A DNA stretch of 41,832 bases from JAHITU01 sp964486155 (GTDB taxonomy: Bacteria > Patescibacteriota > Minisyncoccia > Phycocordibacterales > UBA12079): the NCBI GenBank assembly GCA_964486155.1, contig CAZAKQ010000006.1, positions 1 to 41,832 of the forward strand. Direction: 5' to 3'. Under the pieces are notes generated by a model, which was not told where the DNA came from, did not search any database, and was given only the letters and a program-made list of their open reading frames with translations. The position numbers and the translations under genes were made by a program. Within the stretch, counting starts at the first letter, position 1; each line of letters starts with the position of its first letter. This document shows positions 36,308-41,832 of this stretch, piece by piece.

Positions 36308-36880
36308 ATGGTTTCTGACACTGATAGAAATTTAGCCCGTGTAATAGGGAACTTATTAGTAATATTAGATAAGTTGACTATTCCTGATAATCCTATAAAA
36401 ATAATTGAATTAATTCAAAATAAATCGAAATTAAATAAAAGAGGGAATAGGCATCATTTTCATTATAATTTTGGAAAAAATAAATCAGATGAACGATATA
36501 GAATTTTTGCTAAAGGTTTATCTAAATACCTAGAAGACTTAGTTAAAAACATTAATAATCCAAATCAATTAATGCAGTATGTGCTAATTTTGACTATTCT
36601 AGGGCACGAAATTCGTCATAGACTTCAACGGTTTAAGCTTGTCGAATTATTTTCTGTAAAAAACATAAAATCTATTTCTTTTTTTAAAAACGAGAAAATT
36701 AGTTGTCTAGAAGAAAGTTTTAAAAATAAGATTCTTGGAGGAAATCCTATCTATGAATTTGATTCCAAGATTATTGAATTACTTATAGTAAGAAGAGTAA
36801 CTTCAGACAATAAAAAAATAATTGATTTGAGAACTATTGCTGAAATTATTTTAACTACTCCTTCTTCAATGAAAATTTGA
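36308..36880 (+). CDS. hypothetical protein with HExxH motif
   Basis: 190 residues. The central helix LILTILGHEIRHRLQRFKL (about 92-110) contains HEIRH, the zinc-protease type HExxH, after a stretch with HHFHYNFGKN (about 49-58). No recognised family, and a third ligand is not obvious. A zincin-like metallopeptidase is possible but unproven. Shine-Dalgarno aaaaggag lies 8 bases before the ATG. Strong terminator downstream; single-gene unit. Confidence 0.65.
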   Translation: MVSDTDRNLARVIGNLLVILDKLTIPDNPIKIIELIQNKSKLNKRGNRHHFHYNFGKNKSDERYRIFAKGLSKYLEDLVKNINNPNQLMQYVLILTILGHEIRHRLQRFKLVELFSVKNIKSISFFKNEKISCLEESFKNKILGGNPIYEFDSKIIELLIVRRVTSDNKKIIDLRTIAEIILTTPSSMKI

Positions 36881-36891
36881 CAGTATAGGAA

Positions 36892-36930
36892 ATTCCTCAA
36901 GTAAAGAATCTTTATTTGAGGAATTTTTTA
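36892..36930 (+). terminator. intrinsic terminator
   Basis: AATTCCTCAAGTAAAG with CTTTATTTGAGGAATT, then T. Confidence 0.8.
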
Positions 36931-37000
36931 AGTTTTAGAATTTGCTTTGGGATTAAATTATGTGTTAATTTATTTGTTAATTTTTTAATGAAAATAGAAC

Positions 37001-37042
37001 AATTTCCATTATGTTATTATGCATAATAACATAATGGAAATT
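37001..37042. repeat. 42-bp perfect palindrome (CATTATGTTATTAT type), copy 3
   Basis: Arm AATTTCCATTATGTTATTA and its complement, centre ATGCAT. It shares ATTATGTTATTAT with 19652 and 33785, with different outer bases. Confidence 0.75.
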
Positions 37043-37068
37043 ATGGAATTTTAGAGTTAAAAAGTATC

Positions 37069-37124
37069 AATAGGGTATCGATAAGGTATCGATAGGGTAT
37101 CGATACCCTATCGATAGTTTTTTT
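37069..37124 (+). promoter_or_regulatory. iterated TATCGATAGGG palindrome before the second AbrB-type gene
   Basis: Direct units GGGTATCGATA and AGGTATCGATA lead into the 30-bp perfect palindrome 37087-37116, identical to 5101-5130, followed by G and T7. The extended -10 TGGTATAAT (37124-37132) comes right after. It could terminate and/or act as an operator, as at 21116. Confidence 0.6.
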
Positions 37125-37142
37125 GGTATAATATTAGATAAG

Positions 37143-37298
37143 ATGACAAATATTCGAAAAATACAAAAAAATAATCAAGGAACTTATCTTGTTTCCATAC
37201 CGAAAGACATAATGAAATCTTTGAGATTTAGAGATAATCAAAAAGTTGTTGTGAAAAAACACGGCAAGGGGATTTTGATTGTAGATTGGGAGGGATAA
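37143..37298 (+). CDS. AbrB/MazE/SpoVT-type DNA-binding protein, 51 residues
   Basis: MTNIRKIQKNNQGTYLVSIP, then KDIMKSLRFRDNQKVVVKK, HGKGILIVDWEG. Paralogue of the gene at 21187; the DNA of the last third (aaacacggcaaggggattttgatt) is nearly the same in both. A single DNA-binding domain without a toxin partner. An extended -10 lies 10 nt before the ATG. Confidence 0.8.
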   Translation: MTNIRKIQKNNQGTYLVSIPKDIMKSLRFRDNQKVVVKKHGKGILIVDWEG

Positions 37299-37348
37299 GT
37301 TTTTGTTTTAGATTTATCTTATTAACTTTAGGATTAAAAAGATAAAGT

Positions 37349-37376
37349 ATTCTATAATTCTATAGAATTGTAGAAT
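37349..37376. repeat. 28-bp ATTCTA palindrome, copy 6
   Basis: ATTCTA-TA-ATTCT-AT-AGAAT-TG with TAGAAT; one spacer base is not symmetric. Confidence 0.65.
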
Positions 37377-37451
37377 TATAGAATTTAATAATGAAAAAGG
37401 TTTTCTTTTATTTTTATTGATTTTTAGTTTAGAGATCGTAGTTCGGTTCAG

Positions 37452-37625
37452 TAAGAAGTTCGATCTCAATTATCTTAATTTTAGTCCTTCGACTTCATTT
37501 AACTAAACTTTGAGTAATTAGTTGATGTTATGGTGTTGCTTATGAAGAAGTCGGAGGGCTTTTATGCAATTGGCTAAAGGTTAGGATTATATATGTTAAT
37601 CCTTCAGTTGGTGGAGTTGGATTTC
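37452..37625. repeat. diverged intergenic repeat, copy 2
   Basis: TAAGAAGTTCGATCTCA (37452-37468) and the 52-bp block 37574-37625 align with 22310 and 22351-22402, about 40 of 52 identical by my count; the interior palindrome is decayed. Confidence 0.55.
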
Positions 37626-37943
37626 GATTTTGTGGAGACAAAAAATCAAGCTTTTTTGTAATGGGTTTTGGCGAAGCCAAAACCCATATACTTAATACTT
37701 AATGCTTAATACATGATACATATTCCAGTTGACTAATTGTTAAAATTTGATAGTATATGAGCATAACTTATGTATTTAAGTGTGCAGTACTATTAGTATT
37801 GCAAATTAAAAATTATTATTAACTAGAAAGTTAAAAGTGAAAGGTAGAAGATTTTTTCTGGATTACTTCCCTCCTTATCGGCGGACAAGCGTAAGCTTGC
37901 GAAGACGAATGAAGGCGAATCCTTCATTCGTTCCTAAAAACCT

Positions 37944-37959
37944 TCCGCCAGCTGGCGGA
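37944..37959. repeat. dispersed GC-rich palindrome (TCCGCCAGCTGGCGGA)
   Basis: 16-bp perfect palindrome, 28 bp before the tuf start. Confidence 0.65.
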
Positions 37960-37987
37960 TACCTAACACCTAATAACCTAAAATACT

Positions 37988-39181
37988 ATGGCTGAAGAAT
38001 TTAAAAGAGACAAGCCTCACGTAAATGTGGGAACAATCGGTCACGTTGACCATGGTAAGACTACTCTTACTGCGGCTATTTTGCATGCTTTGAGTCTTGA
38101 TGGACAAAATGTAAAAATGCAAAAGGTTGACGATATTGATAATGCTCCAGAAGAAAAAGAAAGAGGAATTACCATTGCTCTTTCTCATGGAGAATATGAG
38201 ACAGCAGAGCGACATTATGCTCATGTTGATGCTCCTGGTCATGCTGATTATATTAAAAACATGATTACAGGTGCTGCTCAAATGGATGGAGCTATTTTAG
38301 TAGTAGCTGCAACTGACGGAGTGATGCCTCAAACAAGAGAACATATCTTGTTAGCTAAACAAGTAGGTGTTCCTAAAATTATTGTATTTTTGAATAAATG
38401 CGATATGGTTGATGATGCAGAAATGATTGACTTGGTTGAAGAAGAAGTTAGAGAATTACTAACAAAATACGAATTTGATGGAGAAAATGCTCCGGTAATC
38501 AAAGGTTCAGCTTTGAAAACTTTGGATGCTACAGCTAAAGATGATGCTGAAGTTCAAAAAGTTCTAGAATTAACTAAAGCTCTTGATGAATATATTCCTG
38601 TACCAGAAAGAGATACAGACAAACCTTTCTTAATGCCTATTGAAGATATTTTCTCAATTGAAGGAAGAGGAACTGTGGTAACTGGAAAAATTGAAAGAGG
38701 AGTTGTTAAGGTTGGAGAAGAAGTTGAAATTGTAGGAATTAAAGATACTGAAAAAACTACTGTAACAGGAGTTGAAATGTTCAATAAATCTCTACAAGAA
38801 GGAATGGCTGGAGATAATGCTGGAATTTTGATTAGAGGTGTTAAAAAAGAAGATGTTCACAGAGGTCAAGTATTGGCTCATCCTGGAACAGTAGTGCCTC
38901 ATACAGAATTTGAAGCAGAAGTATATATCTTAAAGAAAGAAGAAGGAGGAAGACATACACCTTTCTTCTCAGGTTATAAGCCTCAATTCTACATTAGAAC
39001 AACAGATGTAACAGGAGATGTTACTTTAGCTGATGGAGTAGAAATGGTAATGCCTGGAGATACTGCTACATTTAAAGTTAAACTTCAAGCACCTATTGCT
39101 TTGGAAGAACAACAAAGATTTGCTATCCGTGAAGGAGGTAGAACTGTTGGAGCTGGAGCAGTAACTAAGATTATTGCTTAA
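37988..39181 (+). CDS. tuf: elongation factor Tu
   Basis: 397 residues; GTPase delivering aminoacyl-tRNA. G1 GHVDHGKT, G2 EERGITI, G3 DAPGHADYIKNM, G4 NKCDMVDD, then domain II (GRGTVVTGKIERG) and domain III (GGRHTPFFSGYKPQFYIRTTDVTG) ending GGRTVGAGAVTKII. Full length. Codons are the most conserved and balanced in the window, as expected for a highly expressed gene. It has its own long leader and a terminator-like hairpin after it, so it is separately controlled from rpsJ. Confidence 0.98.
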   Translation: MAEEFKRDKPHVNVGTIGHVDHGKTTLTAAILHALSLDGQNVKMQKVDDIDNAPEEKERGITIALSHGEYETAERHYAHVDAPGHADYIKNMITGAAQMDGAILVVAATDGVMPQTREHILLAKQVGVPKIIVFLNKCDMVDDAEMIDLVEEEVRELLTKYEFDGENAPVIKGSALKTLDATAKDDAEVQKVLELTKALDEYIPVPERDTDKPFLMPIEDIFSIEGRGTVVTGKIERGVVKVGEEVEIVGIKDTEKTTVTGVEMFNKSLQEGMAGDNAGILIRGVKKEDVHRGQVLAHPGTVVPHTEFEAEVYILKKEEGGRHTPFFSGYKPQFYIRTTDVTGDVTLADGVEMVMPGDTATFKVKLQAPIALEEQQRFAIREGGRTVGAGAVTKIIA

Positions 39182-39204
39182 ATACAATAATTAGCTACTA
39201 GTTA

Positions 39205-39238
39205 GGTAGGAAAAAATCGCGTTAGCGATTTTTTCCTA
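39205..39238. terminator. tuf terminator
   Basis: AGGAAAAAATCGC-GTTA-GCGATTTTTTCCT; the T-run is within the stem. Confidence 0.7.
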
Positions 39239-39281
39239 AAAACTATTAGTTATTAATTAAAAGACTTTTAATCAAAATTAT

Positions 39282-39686
39282 ATGGTAGTAAAAGAAAAAG
39301 AAACTGTTAAAAAAACAACTTCTAAGAGTGAAGAAGTTAAAAAAGAAACAAAAAAGAAGGCTACTAAAAAAGCAGCAGTGATTAATAAATTGAGAATTAA
39401 GGTAACCGCCTATGAACATAAAATTCTTGATCTTTCAGTAAAGCAAATAATGGATACTGCTTTTAAGTTTGATGCAGAAGTTCGTGGACCAGTTCCTTTG
39501 CCAACGGCTATTAGTAAATATACTGTTAATCGTTCTTCTTTCATCTTTAAAGATGCTAGAGAACAATTTGAAATGAGAGTTCATAAAAGATTGATTGATA
39601 TTATTAGTCCTTCTCAAAAAGTGATTGAGGCTTTGACTAATCTAAATTTACCATCAGGAGTAGATATTGACGTAAAATTAATGTAA
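39282..39686 (+). CDS. rpsJ: 30S ribosomal protein S10
   Basis: 134 residues, first gene of the S10 order. The S10 domain starts at about residue 35 (NKLRIKVTAYEHKILDLSVKQIMDTA) and includes GPVPLPTAISKYTVNRSSF and the conserved REQFEMRVHKRLIDI. The N terminus has an extra 34-residue Lys/Thr/Glu-rich tail (MVVKEKETVKKTTSKSEEVK), absent in most S10 proteins and similar in style to the L4 tail at 41400-41525. It is followed by the second copy of the junction element. Confidence 0.97.
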   Translation: MVVKEKETVKKTTSKSEEVKKETKKKATKKAAVINKLRIKVTAYEHKILDLSVKQIMDTAFKFDAEVRGPVPLPTAISKYTVNRSSFIFKDAREQFEMRVHKRLIDIISPSQKVIEALTNLNLPSGVDIDVKLM

Positions 39687-39689
39687 TCT

Positions 39690-39747
39690 AATTCACCCAC
39701 CAATTGAGAATTGATTTTTTCAATTTTCAATTGGTGGTTTGTGAATT
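39690..39747 (+). promoter_or_regulatory. junction hairpin, copy 2 (after rpsJ)
   Basis: Outer stem AATTCAC (39690-39696) with GTGAATT (39741-39747); inner stem ACCAATTGAGAATTGA with TCAATTTTCAATTGGT; 3' internal loop GGTTT. Same architecture as 2631-2689, different paired bases. Confidence 0.7.
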
Positions 39748-39749
39748 AA

Positions 39750-39855
39750 TTACCCCTCACCCAGAAGGGTGTATTTTAAAGAAAAGTGAAAATAAAAGTA
39801 GTTTTTTTATAAAAAATATGTATAATACTTACTGGGTGAGGGGTTAAGATTCTCT
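39750..39855 (+). promoter_or_regulatory. ribosomal junction element, copy 2: paired arms around a promoter
   Basis: ACCCCTCACCCAG (39752-39764) and CTGGGTGAGGGGT (39832-39844) plus TAAGATTCTCT to 39855, as in copy 1, with a 67-nt unrelated spacer. TATAAT at 39821-39826 places the start at the second arm. CACCC-AGAA-GGGTG offers a competing local hairpin, different in sequence from the one in copy 1. Confidence 0.75.
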
Positions 39856-39858
39856 AAT

Positions 39859-39872
39859 CTGCCTGTCGGCAG
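39859..39872. repeat. GC-rich palindrome inserted in the rplC leader
   Basis: CTGCCTGTCGGCAG lies between TTCTCTAA and ATGAATTT, which are contiguous in the rpsG leader (2796-2810). About 17 bp are extra relative to copy 1, so it reads as an insertion. Confidence 0.7.
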
Positions 39873-39873
39873 G

Positions 39874-39907
39874 AATGAATTTATTTCGTTTTACTCAAAA
39901 ATTAATT
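39874..39907 (+). promoter_or_regulatory. hairpin before rplC
   Basis: AATGAATTT with AAATTAATT (one mismatch); loop TTTCGTTTTACTC, a diverged form of TCGCTTTGCTC. Confidence 0.5.
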
Positions 39908-39920
39908 AAGATAATCTATA

Positions 39921-40529
39921 ATGAAATTTATATTAGCAACAAAAGAAAAAATGACTCAGGTTTTTGATGAAAACGGGTTGGTTCAACCAGTGACTGTTTT
40001 GCAAGCAGGACCTGTAGTGATAACTCAAATTAAAGATGTTGATAAAGACGGTTATGTTGCTGTGCAAGTTGGGTTTAGAGAAAAGAAAGAAAAGAATATT
40101 AATAAAGCCCAAAAAGGTCAGTTTAAAGATTTAGGAAATTTTAGATATCTAAAAGAATTTAGATTAAAAGATATTGGAGAATATAAGGTGGGGGACAAGA
40201 TTGATATTTCTTCTTTTGAAGCAGAAGATAAAGTAATCGTAAGTTCAGTTAGCAAAGGTAAAGGTTTTCAAGGAGTAGTTAAAAGATATAATTTTGCGGG
40301 AGGACCTAGAAGCCACGGAAATAAACATCAAGAGAGAAAGCCTGGATCAATTGGAGCTACTGGACCACAAAGAGTATTTAAAGGAACAAGAATGGCAGGA
40401 AGAATGGGAACAGATAGAGTTTCTTTAAAGAATTTAAAAATAATTCAAATAGATAAGAAAAATAATCAATTATTGGTTAAAGGAGCTGTTGCTGGGAGAA
40501 AAGGTTCTCTAGTAGAGGTGCATACTTAG
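39921..40529 (+). CDS. rplC: 50S ribosomal protein L3
   Basis: 202 residues; early assembly protein near the peptidyl transferase centre. Start MKFILATKEKMTQVFDENGL (family MxGIxGKKxGMTQIF), VGFREKKEKNINKAQKGQF, the long loop VSKGKGFQGVVKRYNFAGGPRSHGNKHQERKPGSIG and the end KGAVAGRKGSLVEV. The Gln in the GNKHQER segment is the position methylated in many bacteria (known from the family). Full length. Its promoter is inside the junction element. Confidence 0.97.
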   Translation: MKFILATKEKMTQVFDENGLVQPVTVLQAGPVVITQIKDVDKDGYVAVQVGFREKKEKNINKAQKGQFKDLGNFRYLKEFRLKDIGEYKVGDKIDISSFEAEDKVIVSSVSKGKGFQGVVKRYNFAGGPRSHGNKHQERKPGSIGATGPQRVFKGTRMAGRMGTDRVSLKNLKIIQIDKKNNQLLVKGAVAGRKGSLVEVHT

Positions 40530-40600
40530 CCCACAAGTTGAAATTTTGACTTTGGTCAAAATTTCAACTTGTGGCATGCTAAGTATTACCCCTCACCCAG
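40524..40600 (+). promoter_or_regulatory. junction hairpin and first arm, copy 3 (after rplC, truncated by gap)
   Basis: Outer stem ACTTAGC (40524-40530) with GCTAAGT (40578-40584); inner stem CCACAAGTTGAAATTTTGAC (40531-40550) with its complement ending 40574. Then TTACCCCTCACCCAG (40586-40600) directly before the N-run. The outer stem includes the rplC stop codon. Confidence 0.7.
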
Positions 40601-40700
40601 NNNNNNNNNNNNNNNNNNNNNNNNNNNNNNNNNNNNNNNNNNNNNNNNNNNNNNNNNNNNNNNNNNNNNNNNNNNNNNNNNNNNNNNNNNNNNNNNNNNN
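40601..40700. other. 100-N assembly gap
   Basis: Exactly 100 N, the usual placeholder for a gap of unknown size. It begins at the last base of the first arm of the junction element. By analogy with copies 1 and 2 the missing sequence should hold about 70-95 nt including a promoter and the second arm. Confidence 0.95.
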
Positions 40701-40732
40701 AATATTTCTTATCGCTTCGCTCAATAAATATT
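40701..40732 (+). promoter_or_regulatory. hairpin with TCGCTTCGCTC loop before rplD
   Basis: AATATTT with AAATATT around CTTATCGCTTCGCTCAAT. Same loop type as at 2802, with a compensated stem. Confidence 0.55.
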
Positions 40733-40745
40733 AAGAATATCTATC

Positions 40746-41525
40746 ATGGAAACAAAAATTTACGATCAAAAAGGAAAAGAAACAGGAAAGGTGAAATTAC
40801 CAGAGAGTATTTTTACTTTACCAATGAATGAAGATTTAGTTCATCAAGTGGTTGTTTCTATGGCTTCTAATTTAAGAAATCCTATTGCTCATGCTAAAGA
40901 TAGATCAGAAGTAAGAGGAGGAGGTAGAAAACCTTGGAGACAAAAAGGAACAGGTAGAGCTCGTCATGGATCAAATCGTTCTCCTATTTGGAGAGGTGGT
41001 GGAGCCACTTTTGGGCCTACAAAAGATAAGAATTATACAAAGAAAATTAATAAAAAAATGAGAATTAAAGCTTTGTATATAGTTTTGGCTGAAAAATTCA
41101 GAGATGGAGAAATTTTGTTTGTTGATAATATTGAAATTAAAGATGCTAAGACTAAAGAAGCTAAACAAGTTTTGAAGAATTTAAGCAAAATTAAAGGTTA
41201 CAAAACAATTTTAAATAAAAAAAGAAATTCTTCATATATTGCATTGGATGGTAGAAATGAAGATGCTGAAAAAGGGTTTAATAATTTTGGAAATATTTTA
41301 GTAAATGAAGTTAGAAATTTAAATCCTTTGGATATTTTAAAATATAAATATTTGATAATCACAAATCCAAAAGAATCTTTGAAATTTTTGGAAGGAAAAA
41401 TGGAAATGAAAGTAAAAATGAAAAGTGAAAAAGTAAAAACAACAACTAAAAAATTAAAAGAAACTAAAAAACCAGTAGCTAAGAAAACAACTAAAAAGAC
41501 AGTTAAAAAAGTAGCTAAAAAATAA
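40746..41525 (+). CDS. rplD: 50S ribosomal protein L4
   Basis: 259 residues. The L4 core has MNEDLVHQVVVSMASNLRNP, the extended loop RSEVRGGGRKPWRQKGTGRARHGSNRSPIWRGGGATFGP that reaches the exit tunnel, then the alpha/beta domain ending LKYKYLIITNPKESLKFLEG (about residue 215). A 40-residue Lys/Thr-rich tail (TTKKLKETKKPVAKKTTKKT) follows, making it longer than the usual 205-210. L4 represses its own S10 operon in some bacteria; whether the leader here is involved is unknown. Start ATG directly after the TCGCTTCGCTC hairpin. Confidence 0.97.
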   Translation: METKIYDQKGKETGKVKLPESIFTLPMNEDLVHQVVVSMASNLRNPIAHAKDRSEVRGGGRKPWRQKGTGRARHGSNRSPIWRGGGATFGPTKDKNYTKKINKKMRIKALYIVLAEKFRDGEILFVDNIEIKDAKTKEAKQVLKNLSKIKGYKTILNKKRNSSYIALDGRNEDAEKGFNNFGNILVNEVRNLNPLDILKYKYLIITNPKESLKFLEGKMEMKVKMKSEKVKTTTKKLKETKKPVAKKTTKKTVKKVAKK

Positions 41526-41527
41526 TT

Positions 41528-41832
41528 ATGGCTGAAACAAAACAAGAAAAAAATAATATTTATGATATAGAAAGAATCATTGTTCGACCTAGAGTTACTG
41601 AAAAAGCAACTATTAGTGCAGAAAACAATGTTTATGTTTTTGAAGTTGCTATTGATGCAAATAAAATTCAAATTAAAGAAGCTATAAAACATTTATATAA
41701 AGTTGATCCCGTTAAAGTAAATATCGTGGCTATCCCAGCTAAAAAAATAATTTATAGAGGAAAAAAAGGTGTAAAAGCTAGAGGGAAGAAAGCTTATGTT
41801 TATTTGAAAGATGGAGATAAAATAAGTATCGC
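41528..41832 (+). CDS. rplW: 50S ribosomal protein L23, partial at window end
   Basis: 101 complete codons, cut by the window edge. After a short acidic-basic N terminus (MAETKQEKNNIYDIERIIVR) come PRVTEKATISAENNVYVFEVAIDANKIQIKEAIKHLYKVDPVKVN and the basic YRGKKGVKARGKKAYVYLKDGDKI end, the L23 signature that binds near the tunnel exit. The start is 2 bp after the rplD stop, tight S10-operon spacing with no junction element here. Confidence 0.95.
   Translation, partial: MAETKQEKNNIYDIERIIVRPRVTEKATISAENNVYVFEVAIDANKIQIKEAIKHLYKVDPVKVNIVAIPAKKIIYRGKKGVKARGKKAYVYLKDGDKISI

Larger units (their letters stand above)
37299..37987. other. 689-bp gene-free region before tuf
   Basis: Contains the ATTCTA palindrome 37349-37376, a GAGATCG..CGATCTC hairpin (about 37432-37467), a stem AGTCCTTCGACTTC with GAAGTCGGAGGGCT (about 37491 with 37547), the diverged repeat 37452-37625, a perfect hairpin ATGGGTTTTGGC-GAA-GCCAAAACCCAT (about 37658-37685), and a GC-rich palindrome (37944-37959). 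The tuf promoter is presumably around 37740-37770 (ttgttaaaatttgatagtatat), giving a leader over 200 nt long. No gene found. Confidence 0.55.

Noticed and set aside
40546..40734. ORF spanning the N-run
   Set aside because: Artefact of reading through undefined bases.
41198..41692. 164-codon minus-strand ORF over rplD/rplW
   Set aside because: Antisense shadow rich in Phe and Ser, caused by A-rich ribosomal genes.

Overview
The window is an AT-rich bacterial chromosome segment whose gene content suggests a member of the Patescibacteria (Candidate Phyla Radiation), probably of the Parcubacteria type. Reasons: a set of tandem VirB2/TrbC-like pilin genes, a membrane-anchored PaaX/Cas2-like protein, tandem CxxC zinc ribbons of a type common in that group, a small-genome style with nearly every gene on one strand, and intergenic regions full of perfect palindromes. 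This placement is inference; no rRNA or tRNA gene is visible to confirm it.

Layout. (1) 1-2.2 kb: an unknown protein behind a structured 5' region, rpmB on the minus strand (the only minus-strand gene), and an M50 site-2 protease. (2) rpsL-rpsG, 2.2-3.3 kb. (3) A 22-kb block, 3.4-25.5 kb: obgE, a ParD/RelE-type toxin-antitoxin pair, gatB, a lipoprotein, four VirB2-like pilin genes, glycerate 2-kinase, a PaaX/Cas2-like protein, PEP synthase split by an intein, a UDG-like/NYN cluster, enolase, a frameshifted SET-domain gene, a SOUL protein, an AbrB-type regulator, a second NYN protein, a D-2-hydroxyacid dehydrogenase, a DedA/TVP38 membrane protein and MYG1. (4) fusA, 25.6 kb. (5) A 10-kb accessory block, 27.7-37.3 kb: zinc-ribbon protein, fragments of a dead type I restriction system (hsdM, hsdS, hsdR), PemK-like toxin, a DpnA-like methyltransferase with a probable nuclease, DUF3800, MazG-like, thermonuclease, and a second AbrB-type gene. 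(6) tuf, then rpsJ-rplC-rplD-rplW, running off the right end.

The whole window can be read as a str-S10 ribosomal operon whose gene order (rpsL, rpsG, fusA, tuf, rpsJ, rplC, rplD, rplW) is intact and collinear but which has been pulled apart by two large blocks. Three ribosomal junctions (rpsL/rpsG, rpsJ/rplC, rplC/rplD) carry the same composite element. Each has a two-part hairpin with covarying stems after the upstream stop, then the arm ACCCCTCACCCAG. In the two complete copies an internal promoter follows, then the complementary arm at the predicted transcript start, then a second hairpin before the start codon. The third copy is interrupted by a 100-N assembly gap exactly at the first arm. 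This is the best candidate here for an undescribed regulatory system.

Metabolically, glycerate 2-kinase, enolase, PEP synthase and a D-2-hydroxyacid dehydrogenase would connect glycerate, 2-phosphoglycerate, PEP, pyruvate and possibly lactate. Regulation appears to rely on extended -10 promoters (TGnTATAAT) placed 6-10 nt before start codons, giving leaderless or nearly leaderless mRNAs, and on several families of long intergenic palindromes.
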